From NCBI GenBank assembly GCA_002471825.1, contig DKQS01000011.1:190144-254143 (forward strand): a stretch of 64,000 nt of DNA, given 5' to 3'. The translations under genes were made by a program, and so were the position numbers. A model generated the notes under the pieces. It had not been told where the DNA came from. It searched no databases and saw only the letters and a list, made by a program, of their open reading frames with translations. This document shows positions 9,081 through 18,491 of the stretch, piece after piece. Origin of the DNA: Flavobacteriaceae bacterium UBA7302. GTDB taxonomy: Bacteria > Bacteroidota > Bacteroidia > Flavobacteriales > Flavobacteriaceae. Each line of letters starts with the position of its first letter. Within the stretch, counting starts at the first letter, position 1.

Positions 9081-10988
9081 TTACAATACATTATCCATAA
9101 TATCCTGAACAACTTCCGGATTTAATAGTGTACTTGTATCTCCAAGGTTTGAAGTATCTCTACTTGCAATTTTTCGAAGAATTCTACGCATAATTTTACC
9201 TGATCTTGTTTTGGGCAATCCACTGGTAAACTGGATCTTATCCAATTTGGCAATTGGCCCAATTTGCTCAGTAATCATTTGATTGATTTCCTTTCTCAAA
9301 TTGTCTTGATCCCTAGACTCTCCGGTATCCTTCAAGGTTACATAACCATACAAAGCGTTTCCTTTGATATCATGTGGGAATCCTACAATCGCAGATTCGG
9401 CAACTGCTGGATGCTCATTGATTGCATCTTCGATTGGTGCTGTACCAAGATTGTGTCCAGATACAATAATTACATCATCTACCCTACCGGTAATTCTGTA
9501 GTATCCTACCTCATCACGCAAGGCACCATCACCTGTAAAGTATTTATTTTCAAAGGCAGAGAAATAAGTTTCTTTGTAACGTTGATGATTTCCCCAAATC
9601 GTTCTAGCCATCGACGGCCATGGGAATTTGATACACAGCCTTCCGTCTACTTGATTTCCTTTGATTTCCTTTCCATTCTCATCCATCAAGGCAGGTTGAA
9701 TTCCTAAAAACGGCAAGGTTGCATACGTAGGTTTGGTTGGCGTTGAAAATGGAATCGGCGTAATCATGATTCCCCCAGTTTCAGTCTGCCACCAAGTGTC
9801 CACGATAGGTGCTTTTTTCTTTCCGACATTATCATCATACCAGTGCCAAGCCTCTTCGTTGATTGGCTCACCCACCGTACCCAAGACTTTGATGCTGGAT
9901 AAGTCGTATTTTTCCAAATGCTCAACTCCTTCTTTTGCCAAAGCTCTAATGGCCGTCGGAGCGGTGTAAAACTGATTCACTTTGTGTTTTTCAACTACTT
10001 CCCAGAAACGTCCGAAATCAGGATAACTCGGCACCCCTTCAAACATTAAGGTAGTTGCACCGTTGGCCAATGGTCCGTATACGATGTAACTGTGTCCTGT
10101 AATCCATCCAATATCGGCGGTACACCAATACACGTCACCTTCTCGGTATTGGAAGACATTTTTAAAGGTGAAGGCCGTATAAACCATATATCCACCTGTT
10201 GTATGCACCATTCCTTTTGGTTTTCCAGTTGACCCCGAGGTATACAAAATAAACAACGGATCTTCTGAATCCATGATTTCAGGTTCGCAGTCTTTGGAAG
10301 CTTCATCCAACAATGGTTGCAACCAGAAGTCGCGCCCTTCCTTCATGGAAATATTGCTATTAATTCTTTTGGCTACTAGACAAGATTCGATGGTCGGGCA
10401 AGATTCTAAAGCATCGTCAACGATTCCCTTTAAATCAATGGTCTTGGCACCGCGATACGAACCGTCTGAAGTAATCACCATTTTACAATCGCTATCCTGA
10501 ATTCTCGTTGCTAAAGCCTGAGCGGAGAATCCGGCGAACACCACAGAATGAATTGCTCCTATTCGAGCACAAGCCAATAAAGAAATAGCCAATTCTGGAA
10601 TCATCGGTAGGTAAATACAAACCCGATCTCCTTTTTTTATCCCTTTGGATTTCAACACATTGGCAAACTGATTTACGCGCTCACTCAACTGATTGTAGGT
10701 GATATACTCAGTTGGTTCTTCTGGATTATTGGGTTCAAAAATGATGGCATTTTTATTCCCATTTGTATACAAATGTCTATCGATACAATTTTCGGTGATG
10801 TTCAATTGAGCACCTTCAAACCATTTTACTTCTGGTTTGGTAAAGTCCCAATTCAATACATTGTCCCATTTTTTACGCCATAGGAAGTGTTCTTCGGCGA
10901 TTTCCTCCCAGAACAACTCTGGATTTCTAACTGATTTACGATACTCGTGAAAATATTCTGGAAAGTTTTTAATGTGATAATTACTCAT
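9081..10988 (-). CDS. acs: Acetyl-CoA synthetase (AMP-forming)
   Basis: A 635-residue enzyme of full family length that converts acetate, ATP and CoA to acetyl-CoA, AMP and PPi. The P-loop is ILYTSGSTGKPKGM (about 257-270). The A5 region has DTWWQTETGG, the hinge is FTGDGALRDEVGYYRITGRVDDVI, and the C-terminal LPKTRSGKIMRR carries the catalytic lysine (Lys598), the usual site of reversible acetylation. The start overlaps the stop of the propionyl-CoA synthetase gene by 4 bp. It is the last gene of the long minus-strand acetate/propionate operon. Confidence 0.95.
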   Translation of the reverse strand: MSNYHIKNFPEYFHEYRKSVRNPELFWEEIAEEHFLWRKKWDNVLNWDFTKPEVKWFEGAQLNITENCIDRHLYTNGNKNAIIFEPNNPEEPTEYITYNQLSERVNQFANVLKSKGIKKGDRVCIYLPMIPELAISLLACARIGAIHSVVFAGFSAQALATRIQDSDCKMVITSDGSYRGAKTIDLKGIVDDALESCPTIESCLVAKRINSNISMKEGRDFWLQPLLDEASKDCEPEIMDSEDPLFILYTSGSTGKPKGMVHTTGGYMVYTAFTFKNVFQYREGDVYWCTADIGWITGHSYIVYGPLANGATTLMFEGVPSYPDFGRFWEVVEKHKVNQFYTAPTAIRALAKEGVEHLEKYDLSSIKVLGTVGEPINEEAWHWYDDNVGKKKAPIVDTWWQTETGGIMITPIPFSTPTKPTYATLPFLGIQPALMDENGKEIKGNQVDGRLCIKFPWPSMARTIWGNHQRYKETYFSAFENKYFTGDGALRDEVGYYRITGRVDDVIIVSGHNLGTAPIEDAINEHPAVAESAIVGFPHDIKGNALYGYVTLKDTGESRDQDNLRKEINQMITEQIGPIAKLDKIQFTSGLPKTRSGKIMRRILRKIASRDTSNLGDTSTLLNPEVVQDIMDNVL

Positions 10989-12892
10989 GATACTAGTTGT
11001 TTAAATTGACCTACATTATTTTGTTTATATACTTCTTTTATCTCTTCGATAATGGCAACATCATCGATTGTTGAGGGTATTTTATATGTTATTTCGTCGG
11101 AAATATTTCGCAGTAGTTTGCGTAAAATTTTTCCGGATCTTGTTTTCGGCAAGCGTTTCACCACAAGCACTTCCTTAAAGGCAGCAACGGGGCCAATTTC
11201 ATGTCGAACCATTTGAATGATTTCTTGCGAAATTGTCGTCGCATCCAAGGTATTGTTTTCCTTTAAAACGATTAAACCCAATGGCTTTTGTCCTTTCAAT
11301 TCGCAGTGCACTCCAAATACGGCACACTCCGCAACGGATGTATGACTGGCTACTACCTCTTCCATCTCTGCAGTTGATAGTCGGTGTCCGGCAACATTGA
11401 TGATGTCATCAACCCTGCCTGTAATAAATACATAGCCATCTTCGTCTTTATATCCTCCATCACCCGAGGCATAATAGCCGTCAAATTGCTTGAGATATCC
11501 ATTTTTGAATCGTTCTGGATTTCCCCATAAATTCAACAAAGTCCCGGGAGGTAGTGGTAATTTCACAGCAACATACCCTTCTGAATTGGCCGATTTTTCA
11601 TTACCATTATCATCAAGAATTCGAATGTCGTAACCACTTACTGGTAAGGTTGCCGAACCAGGTTTCACAGCCTGCAATTCAACGCCAACCATATTGGCTA
11701 GCATGGGCCATCCACTTTCGGTTTGCCACCAATGATCGATTACAGGAATACCTAGTTTCTCTTCCAACCAACGCAAGGTCGTTACATCACAACGCTCTCC
11801 CGCTAAAAACTGATATTTCAAACAAGACAGGTCGTACTTTTTCATGAATTTTCCCTCAGGATCCTCTTTCTTTATCGCTCTAATGGCGGTAGGAGCCGTA
11901 AACATTACTTTCACTTGATGCTCACTGATGACTCTCCAAAACGTGGAGGCATCTGGAGTTTTAATGGGCTTCCCTTCGAATAAAATCGTGGTGTTTCTGT
12001 TCACCAATGGACCGTATACTATGTAGCTGTGTCCAACAACCCAGCCTACGTCACTCGCGGCCCAGTATACATCACCTTCTTCTACACCATACACCTTTTT
12101 CATGGAGTACTTTAGAGCGGTGGCATAACCGCCGGTATCTCGGATAATCCCCTTGGGTTTGCCGGTAGTTCCTGAAGTATAAAGGATGTACAACGGATGG
12201 TTGGAGTCGACTGAAACTGGAGCAATGGGTTCCGAATTGTTCAGGAGATCCATAAAGTGAATATCACGCTCATGCAAAGGACATGGCGCTCCAAATTTTC
12301 TATTGTACAGAATTACCTTTTCAGGTTTGTGTTGGCTTAATTCAATGGCTTCGTCAACAAAGGGTTTATAGGGAACGATTCGCTTGATTTCTACACCCGA
12401 TGAAGCCGTGATAATGGCCTTTGGTTTGCAATCATCAATTCGAATAGCCAATTCGTGTGGAGCAAATCCTCCAAACACAACTGAATGTGTTACTCCGATT
12501 CTGGCACAAGCTAGCATCGCTACAATAGCCTGAGGAATCATCGGCATGTAAATGATTACCGTATCTCCTTTGGTTAATCCCAAAGAAGCGAGTCCGCCAG
12601 CAAACTTAGATACATCATGATGTAATTCATTGAAGCTAATGTGGCGTTTTTGATTGGTCACCGGAGAATCATAAATAATAGCATTCTGATTTCCAAAGCC
12701 ATCTTCAATATGCTTGTCGATGCATAAATAACTCATATTCAATTGTCCGTCTGCAAACCACTGCGGATAATTATATTCATCTTTCCCTAAGATTTGGGTA
12801 GGTTTGGTAAACCAATCGATTTGATTGGACTGGACTTCCCAAAAAGCTTCGGGATTTTGAATACTAGCTTGATATTCTTTTTGATACTTCAT
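10985..12892 (-). CDS. prpE: Propionyl-CoA synthetase-like acyl-CoA synthetase
   Basis: A 635-residue AMP-forming acyl-CoA synthetase, paralogous to acs. Its N-terminus (YNYPQWFADGQLNMSYLCIDKHI) is the hallmark of PrpE rather than Acs. It has ILYTSGTTGKPKGI, DHWWQTESGWP, YASGDGGYKDEDGYVFITGRVDDIINVAGHRLSTAEMEE and LPKTRSGKILRK with the catalytic Lys588. It should activate propionate and possibly acetate or other short acids. It is joined by 4-bp overlaps to a small membrane protein gene upstream and to acs downstream, so both synthetases are made from one mRNA. Substrate preference cannot be proven from sequence. Confidence 0.85.
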   Translation of the reverse strand: MKYQKEYQASIQNPEAFWEVQSNQIDWFTKPTQILGKDEYNYPQWFADGQLNMSYLCIDKHIEDGFGNQNAIIYDSPVTNQKRHISFNELHHDVSKFAGGLASLGLTKGDTVIIYMPMIPQAIVAMLACARIGVTHSVVFGGFAPHELAIRIDDCKPKAIITASSGVEIKRIVPYKPFVDEAIELSQHKPEKVILYNRKFGAPCPLHERDIHFMDLLNNSEPIAPVSVDSNHPLYILYTSGTTGKPKGIIRDTGGYATALKYSMKKVYGVEEGDVYWAASDVGWVVGHSYIVYGPLVNRNTTILFEGKPIKTPDASTFWRVISEHQVKVMFTAPTAIRAIKKEDPEGKFMKKYDLSCLKYQFLAGERCDVTTLRWLEEKLGIPVIDHWWQTESGWPMLANMVGVELQAVKPGSATLPVSGYDIRILDDNGNEKSANSEGYVAVKLPLPPGTLLNLWGNPERFKNGYLKQFDGYYASGDGGYKDEDGYVFITGRVDDIINVAGHRLSTAEMEEVVASHTSVAECAVFGVHCELKGQKPLGLIVLKENNTLDATTISQEIIQMVRHEIGPVAAFKEVLVVKRLPKTRSGKILRKLLRNISDEITYKIPSTIDDVAIIEEIKEVYKQNNVGQFKQLVS

Positions 12893-13116
12893 TTTTTAGA
12901 ATTTTTAGTTGAAAACAATCCAAACCAATTGGGATTCAAAAACTTAAGTTTAATCAACGACCATAAAAAAGCCACGAAACAGAGTCCGAATACTATGGAT
13001 AGCAAAGGACTTACCTCGTAATTGTTATGCTCAAAACGAAACCTCACATACAAGGTTAGCACCACATAAATGGTGATAAAAATGTCTGAGGATTTTGGAC
13101 CTAAACTAAATTTCAT
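12889..13116 (-). CDS. Small two-helix membrane protein in the acetate operon
   Basis: A 75-residue protein with two predicted membrane segments (about 12-28 and 38-58) separated by a short polar turn (RFRFEHNNYEVSP). No family is recognised. The reading frame is credible because it fills the only space between the response regulator (18 bp gap) and prpE (4-bp overlap), in the same strand and operon. It could assist the sensor kinase or the symporters at the membrane; this is inference from context only. Confidence 0.6.
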   Translation of the reverse strand: MKFSLGPKSSDIFITIYVVLTLYVRFRFEHNNYEVSPLLSIVFGLCFVAFLWSLIKLKFLNPNWFGLFSTKNSKK

Positions 13117-13134
13117 ACTGATTGATTTGTCTTG

Positions 13135-13500
13135 TTATTCAATTAATTGATTGATTTCATTCACCACCTTTCGAATTGAAAAAGGTTTGGTAAGGTATTT
13201 GTCCGCGCCCAATGACAAACCCTTCTCGACATCCGCTGCTTTGGATTTAGCCGTTAAGAAAACCACTTTTACATCCGTTAGCTGTGGATTATTTTTTATC
13301 TGCGTTATGGTTTGGTATCCATCTACCTTTGGCATCATGATGTCCAACAAAACCACATTGGGTATTTCACTTTCTAAAATGTTCAAAGCTTCTTGTCCAT
13401 CTCTGGCAATAAACACCTCATAATTCTGCTTTTTAAATGCATATTCCAAACTCATCACGATGTTTGGTTCATCGTCTACTATTAATATTTTCTTACTCAT
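13135..13500 (-). CDS. Response regulator consisting of a receiver domain only
   Basis: A 121-residue CheY-like receiver. The acidic pocket is Asp9/Asp10, the phospho-acceptor is Asp53 (VVLLDIMMP), the switch Thr is in FLTAKS and the conserved lysine is Lys105 (YLTKPFS). The start overlaps the end of the hybrid kinase gene by 8 bp, so it is clearly the cognate partner. Unlike CrbR of proteobacterial acetate loci there is no LuxR-type output domain: the protein ends right after helix 5. It must act through protein contacts or through a separate DNA-binding protein; the zinc-ribbon/HTH protein at 19805-20224 is the only candidate in the locus. Confidence 0.88.
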   Translation of the reverse strand: MSKKILIVDDEPNIVMSLEYAFKKQNYEVFIARDGQEALNILESEIPNVVLLDIMMPKVDGYQTITQIKNNPQLTDVKVVFLTAKSKAADVEKGLSLGADKYLTKPFSIRKVVNEINQLIE

Positions 13501-16180
13501 TGAATGGAATTTTTATGATGACCTCTGCACCGTCTTTATAATTTTTATTGATGAAAATGTCTCCACCATGACTCAATACAATTTGTTTGGATATTGCCAA
13601 ACCGAGTCCACTTCCCTGTGGTTTGATGACATTTTGATTTTTTGATTGAAAGAACTTATCAAATACAAAATCAACATCGGTTTCTTCAAATCCTTTTCCG
13701 TTATCTCGCACCGATATTTCAATGCTTTGATTCCCCAATTTGTAATCAATGGAGATTACACCGCTTTTCGGTTCACAAAACTTCAAAGAATTGTAAATCA
13801 GATTTGTAAAGACCTGAATCATTCGATCTTCATCATACTGGAATTTGATCGGATGGGTATTTTTTACGCGAAGTTCAATGTTCTTTTTGGCGGCGGCAGG
13901 TTGCAAACTACCAATTACTTTTTCTATGGTTTTATTGATCAAGTTTGCTTGAAAATCTAGTTTTTCCTTTCCTTTGGCCAATTTTTCAAAATCCAAGATA
14001 TTATGGATCAATCGCGACAATCGCTCTGAATCTTGAAGCATACTAGTCAAAAAGCGACTCTTGTCGTCTTCCTCCATATCTGGATTGTACAGTAAAATTT
14101 CCGTCCCTGCTCGAATTCCGGTTAATGGCGTTTTCAACTCATGTGCAACCGTATCCAAGAATTCGTCCTTCTGTTTGTCTTTTTCCAGTAATTCTTCGTT
14201 TACCAATTTCAATTGCTTGGCAAGTTTTTTTAATTCCTTCGATTTATTCTTCATGGCCTTGCTTTCCGCAATGGCATCTTTGGATTCTTCCAATATTTTT
14301 AACACCTCTACCAACGTAATCTCCTCTTCCTTCACAACATTCTGAATTAAGATTCTAGCCGAAGAGGAACCGATACTACCGGTGAGTACTTGCTCTGAGA
14401 AATGAATCATTTTGGCATCGGCAAACTTGGGTTCTTCTTTGATATCATATTTGGTGTAGAAAGCTGCAAGCGCCTTTTTAGTTTTTTCTCTACCTAGAAA
14501 TCGAACCAGAATGTCCTTGATATCTTCCACATAGGCCTCCCCTTTCCAAACATAAGCCTCTTCTTGAAGAGAGGTGTAATTCTTACTCTCCACAAACATT
14601 TCGGCATAGTTTCGTTCTCGATAGTTTCCTTTGGTATTCAAAGAGAAATAGATATAACAGATGGTATTTAGCGAAATACTCCAGAAAAATGCATGTTCTG
14701 CTGGAGAGAGAAAATCGATTCCGAATAAGGAATGCGGACTTAAAAACTGAACATTAAAAATTCCTTGTTGTGTGAAGCTGGCATCACCGGTCAGGGCCTC
14801 AATGGTAAAAGGCAAGATGAGGGTGTAAAAGGTAACTCCCAATCCAACAAGCATTCCAATAATGGCGCCTTTGGAAGATCCACGATTCCAGAACAAACCA
14901 ACAAAGAATGAGGGTGCCAATTGAGCCACAATCACAAAAGAGATCAGCCCGATGGAATACAGACTCAACTCCACCGAAAAATTGTAATAGAAGAAATAGG
15001 CAAGAACAATGATAAAGAAGATAGAAACCCTTCTAATGTTCTTGATGTATTTCGAATTCTTTAAAGACTCGTTACGCTTAAAGTTTTTTAGATATCCATA
15101 AGGAATGATTAGGTTGTTACTGACCATGATGGATAAGGCGAATGTTGACACCACCACCATTGAAATCACGGCCGAAAGTCCGCCTAAAAACACCAACAAT
15201 GCCAAAAAGCTATTGCCGTTTTTTAAAGGAAGAAAGAGTGTATAATATTCCGAATTGACAGCATTTCCAAACTGCAATTTCCCGGCCCATGCAATGAATA
15301 TCACAAAGACATTGAAAAGTAAAAGGTATAAGGGAAACAACCAAATGGCCGTCTTAACATCCTTCAATCGGTTGCTTTCCAATACGCCCATTTGAAATTG
15401 TCTAGGCAATAAGAAAATAGCAATAAAAGACAACATGATGGTAAAGAACCAATTGAATCCTTGTTCCAAACCATTGATTTGAACGAGATTGGAAAAATTA
15501 TCTACCAGACTGGCCTTGGCCACAATGTCTTGCATTCCGTCAAACAGGTAGTAGGTGATGTAGACCCCAACGATGAGGAAGAATAACAATTTCAATAAGG
15601 ATTCAAAAGCCACTGTCACTACAATTCCCCTGTGCTTCTTTGAAGCATCCGTGGTTTGTGTTCCGAAAAAGGCTGCAAAAATGGCCAAGAGCAAAGCGAT
15701 GTAAAAAGTAGCATCTTCATAAATAGCAATGGAAGCATCCTCACGAGAAGTCATGATCTCAAAGGTTTCCGATACCGCCTTTAACTGTAAAGAGATATAG
15801 GGTAAAATAGCAATCAAACAAACAACCGTAACTAAAGCTCCTAAAAATCGGTTCTTACCATATCGCAAGGAGATAAAGTCGGCCAAAGATGAAATCTTGT
15901 GTTGCTTGGCTATGCGAATCACTTTTCGTAAAACAATAATCCAAATGGGAGCAGCAATAATGGGTCCGAGGTAAATGGTTAGGAAACTAACACCGGTATT
16001 GGCGGCCACACCAACACTTCCGTAGTAAGTCCATGCCGAGCAATACACGGCCAATGACAACACATATACATACGGACTATTTACGAGTTTCGACTTGGAT
16101 TTTCGCTCGGTATAGAAAGCTATTCCGAAGAGAATCGCAAGATAGAAGACAATAATAAATATCAGTACTAGACTACTCAT
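13493..16180 (-). CDS. Sodium:solute symporter-histidine kinase fusion (CrbS-like sensor)
   Basis: An 895-residue membrane sensor. Residues 1 to about 470 form an SSS-type transporter with about 13 membrane segments (SAWTYYGSVGVAANTG, FLGGLSAVISMVVVS). About 510-590 resembles the STAC domain that links transporters to kinases, followed by a coiled coil (590-670). The kinase has His680 (TVAHELKTPLTG), an N box (FTNLIYNSLKF, about 791-801), G1 DNGKG (826-830) and G2 GSGLG (856-860). It is expected to sense or transport a small acid such as acetate and phosphorylate the receiver encoded next (8-bp overlap). The upstream small membrane gene also overlaps it by 8 bp. Confidence 0.88.
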   Translation of the reverse strand: MSSLVLIFIIVFYLAILFGIAFYTERKSKSKLVNSPYVYVLSLAVYCSAWTYYGSVGVAANTGVSFLTIYLGPIIAAPIWIIVLRKVIRIAKQHKISSLADFISLRYGKNRFLGALVTVVCLIAILPYISLQLKAVSETFEIMTSREDASIAIYEDATFYIALLLAIFAAFFGTQTTDASKKHRGIVVTVAFESLLKLLFFLIVGVYITYYLFDGMQDIVAKASLVDNFSNLVQINGLEQGFNWFFTIMLSFIAIFLLPRQFQMGVLESNRLKDVKTAIWLFPLYLLLFNVFVIFIAWAGKLQFGNAVNSEYYTLFLPLKNGNSFLALLVFLGGLSAVISMVVVSTFALSIMVSNNLIIPYGYLKNFKRNESLKNSKYIKNIRRVSIFFIIVLAYFFYYNFSVELSLYSIGLISFVIVAQLAPSFFVGLFWNRGSSKGAIIGMLVGLGVTFYTLILPFTIEALTGDASFTQQGIFNVQFLSPHSLFGIDFLSPAEHAFFWSISLNTICYIYFSLNTKGNYRERNYAEMFVESKNYTSLQEEAYVWKGEAYVEDIKDILVRFLGREKTKKALAAFYTKYDIKEEPKFADAKMIHFSEQVLTGSIGSSSARILIQNVVKEEEITLVEVLKILEESKDAIAESKAMKNKSKELKKLAKQLKLVNEELLEKDKQKDEFLDTVAHELKTPLTGIRAGTEILLYNPDMEEDDKSRFLTSMLQDSERLSRLIHNILDFEKLAKGKEKLDFQANLINKTIEKVIGSLQPAAAKKNIELRVKNTHPIKFQYDEDRMIQVFTNLIYNSLKFCEPKSGVISIDYKLGNQSIEISVRDNGKGFEETDVDFVFDKFFQSKNQNVIKPQGSGLGLAISKQIVLSHGGDIFINKNYKDGAEVIIKIPFNE

Positions 16181-16367
16181 GAAACTTTTTGATTATATAA
16201 AATGAGATGCCAATACTTACCATACAAATCAAAAAAACAACCATGTAAAAAACAGGAATTCCAAATATTAAATTTGGATTCGAGTAGGACAATACAAAGG
16301 GAATATTAAATAAGAGCAAGAGTCCTATTGCTAATAATACCAGTTTTTGTTCGTGTCTTTTTTTCAT
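16173..16367 (-). CDS. Small membrane protein preceding the sensor kinase
   Basis: 64 residues: a basic N-terminus (MKKRHEQK) and two hydrophobic helices (about 9-25 and 34-56). The frame is open from 16409, but the extra 14 codons would lie in a strong stem-loop at 16388-16414, so ATG at 16365-16367 is chosen. It overlaps the kinase start by 8 bp, which suggests translational coupling and a role as a small partner of the symporter-kinase. Size and position resemble the DUF3311/DUF4212-like small subunits of SSS transporters, but the sequence does not let me assign a family. Confidence 0.6.
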   Translation of the reverse strand: MKKRHEQKLVLLAIGLLLLFNIPFVLSYSNPNLIFGIPVFYMVVFLICMVSIGISFYIIKKFHE

Positions 16368-16387
16368 AATTGTTTTGAAAGGAAATA

Positions 16388-16414
16388 AAACAGTGCCCAT
16401 GAAGAGCACTGTTT
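16388..16414 (-). terminator. Intra-operon stem-loop (attenuator or processing site)
   Basis: A perfect 9-bp inverted repeat (AAACAGTGC at 16388-16396, GCACTGTTT at 16406-16414) with a 9-nt loop lies between the symporter gene (ends 16428) and the small gene before the sensor kinase. On the minus strand it is followed by only a short T run, so it would be a weak terminator. It may lower expression of the sensor/synthetase genes relative to the transporter genes, or protect an mRNA end. Confidence 0.5.
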
Positions 16415-16427
16415 ATCAACCAAAATG

Positions 16428-18203
16428 TTAATGACTAGATGCTTCGCCAGCTCCAGACGGAATACGAATATTCTCAACAATTTCTTGTACATCTTTAGGT
16501 GGTTCTGCTGTTAGCCTAGAAACTACTAATGATACAACAACGTTAACCAACATTGCTATCGTACCAAATCCTTCAGGAGACGTTCCGAACCACCATTCGC
16601 TTTTTGGTAATGGATCAAACGTTCCTATCAAGCCAGTTTTGTAACGGATCATATAGAACAACATCAATGTGATGCCTACAACCATTCCTGAAACAGCACC
16701 TTGCTTGTTCATTCGTTTGTCAAATATTCCTAAAATAATAGCTGGGAAGAAGGATGCCGCTGCAAGACCAAAGGCCAAAGCGACCACGGCGGCGACAAAT
16801 CCCGGCGGATAAATACCGAATAATCCAGCAATTACAATCGCAACTAAGATGGAGATTCTTGCCCACATTAATTCAGCCTTTTCAGAAATATCTGGTTTGA
16901 TTTGTTTTTTAATTAAATCGTGTGAAATAGAGGTTGAAATTACCAATAGTAATCCCGCTGCTGTTGATAAAGCCGCTGCCAATCCACCTGCTGCCACTAA
17001 GGCAATTACCCAATTCGGTAATCCTGCAATCTCTGGGTTGGCCAATACCATGATATCTCTGTCTACATAAAGCTCATTGGCAGAAGCACTCGCATTAGAA
17101 ATGGTGCGCTCTCCATGCAATCCGCGATCTGCAGTAAATACAGGTTTTTTCCCATTAATGGCTGAACCCGCAACATATTGAATTTTTCCATCTCCATTTT
17201 TATCAGTCCAAGAAAGTAATCCAGTATCCTCCCAGTTTTTAAACCATGCTGGAATTTCTGAATACTGCTTGTCACTTACCGTTTCGATCAAGTTGGTTCT
17301 TGAGAAAACAGCAATGGCTGGAGCGGTTGTATAAAGGATGGCAATTAATAACAAGGCATACCCTGCCGATTTTCTTGCGTCCTTTACTTTTGGCACGGTA
17401 AAGAATCTCACAATTACGTGTGGAAGACCGGCCGTACCCACCATTAAGGCTAAGGTAATTGCAAATACATCCCAGGTTGATTTCGAACCATTGGTATATT
17501 CGTTGAATCCTAATTGTGTGTGAAGGGCATCTAATTTATCCAGTAAAAAGGTTCCGTCTTCTACCGTTCCTCCCATTCCGATTTGCGGAATGATATTTCC
17601 GGTCATTTGCATCGAAATGAAGAATGCAGGCACCATAAAAGCAAAAATCAATACACAATATTGCGCTACCTGGGTATAGGTAATTCCCTTCATCCCTCCT
17701 AAGAAGGCAAAAACACAAACTACTGCCATACCGATGATAACACCAGTAACAATATCTACTTGTAAGAATTGTGAGAAAACGATTCCTACGCCACGCATTT
17801 GTCCTGCAACATATGTAAAGGATACAATTAACGCACAGATAACCGCTACAGTTCTTGCAGAGTTTGAATAGTAACGATCACCAATAAAATCAGGCACCGT
17901 GAATTTTCCAAATTTCCTCAAATAGGGAGCCAGTAGCAGGGCTAAAAGTACATATCCACCAGTCCATCCCATCAGATACACCGATCCGTCATATCCAGCA
18001 AAGGAAATAATCCCTGCCATCGAAATAAAGGAAGCGGCACTCATCCAGTCAGCGGCGGTTGCCATTCCATTTGCCAAAGGAGAAACGCCTCCACCGGCAA
18101 CATAAAAGTCTTTTGTAGATCCAGCCTTCGCCCAAATAGCAATACCAAAGTATAGAGCAAAAGTGATACCTACGATAATCCAAGTCCAAGTTTGTACACT
18201 CAT
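16428..18203 (-). CDS. Sodium:solute symporter (acetate permease ActP-like)
   Basis: A 591-residue SSS-family transporter with about 13 membrane segments. It has the N-terminal IAIWAKAGSTKDFYVAGGGVSPLANGMATAADWMSAASFISMAG typical of the ActP/VC_2705 branch, and a long soluble loop (about 310-390). It ends with a short soluble tail (residues 570-591). It lies 18 bp after the DUF4212 gene, which encodes the small subunit always found with this branch. It presumably imports acetate or another short carboxylate with Na+. Co-transcription with porin, kinase and acyl-CoA synthetases fits this. Confidence 0.88.
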   Translation of the reverse strand: MSVQTWTWIIVGITFALYFGIAIWAKAGSTKDFYVAGGGVSPLANGMATAADWMSAASFISMAGIISFAGYDGSVYLMGWTGGYVLLALLLAPYLRKFGKFTVPDFIGDRYYSNSARTVAVICALIVSFTYVAGQMRGVGIVFSQFLQVDIVTGVIIGMAVVCVFAFLGGMKGITYTQVAQYCVLIFAFMVPAFFISMQMTGNIIPQIGMGGTVEDGTFLLDKLDALHTQLGFNEYTNGSKSTWDVFAITLALMVGTAGLPHVIVRFFTVPKVKDARKSAGYALLLIAILYTTAPAIAVFSRTNLIETVSDKQYSEIPAWFKNWEDTGLLSWTDKNGDGKIQYVAGSAINGKKPVFTADRGLHGERTISNASASANELYVDRDIMVLANPEIAGLPNWVIALVAAGGLAAALSTAAGLLLVISTSISHDLIKKQIKPDISEKAELMWARISILVAIVIAGLFGIYPPGFVAAVVALAFGLAAASFFPAIILGIFDKRMNKQGAVSGMVVGITLMLFYMIRYKTGLIGTFDPLPKSEWWFGTSPEGFGTIAMLVNVVVSLVVSRLTAEPPKDVQEIVENIRIPSGAGEASSH

Positions 18204-18221
18204 AATAATATCTTTTTATGA

Positions 18222-18479
18222 TTACTCGTCGTAACCGTATTTTTTATCCAATTTGTTCATTAATCGTACGTACACAAAAATCAAGACTACGAATACATAA
18301 ATTGATCCTTGCTGTGCAAACCAGAAACCTAGTTTAAATCCTCCCAATCGAAATTGGTTTAGTTCTTCTCTAAAAAGTATACCTGCGCAATAGGAAACTA
18401 AGAACCAAATTCCGAGTAGAATAAGGAGGTATCTTAAGTTTTCTTTCCAATACGCTTTTGCGTTTTCTTTATCTGACAT
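18222..18479 (-). CDS. DUF4212 small subunit of the SSS symporter
   Basis: An 85-residue protein with two membrane helices (about 17-33 and 58-76). It has the family pattern YWKENLRYLLILLGIWFLVSYCAGILF ... GFKLGFWFAQQGSIYVFVVLIFVYVRLMNKLDKKYG. DUF4212 proteins occur next to ActP-like symporters and are thought to be their small partner. Here it lies 18 bp before the symporter gene and 12 bp after the porin gene, all in one operon. Confidence 0.88.
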   Translation of the reverse strand: MSDKENAKAYWKENLRYLLILLGIWFLVSYCAGILFREELNQFRLGGFKLGFWFAQQGSIYVFVVLIFVYVRLMNKLDKKYGYDE

Positions 18480-18491
18480 AAGTTGAAAGTT

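Noticed and set aside
9264..9707. 147-codon plus-strand frame inside acs
   Set aside because: Antisense shadow of the well-conserved acs gene.
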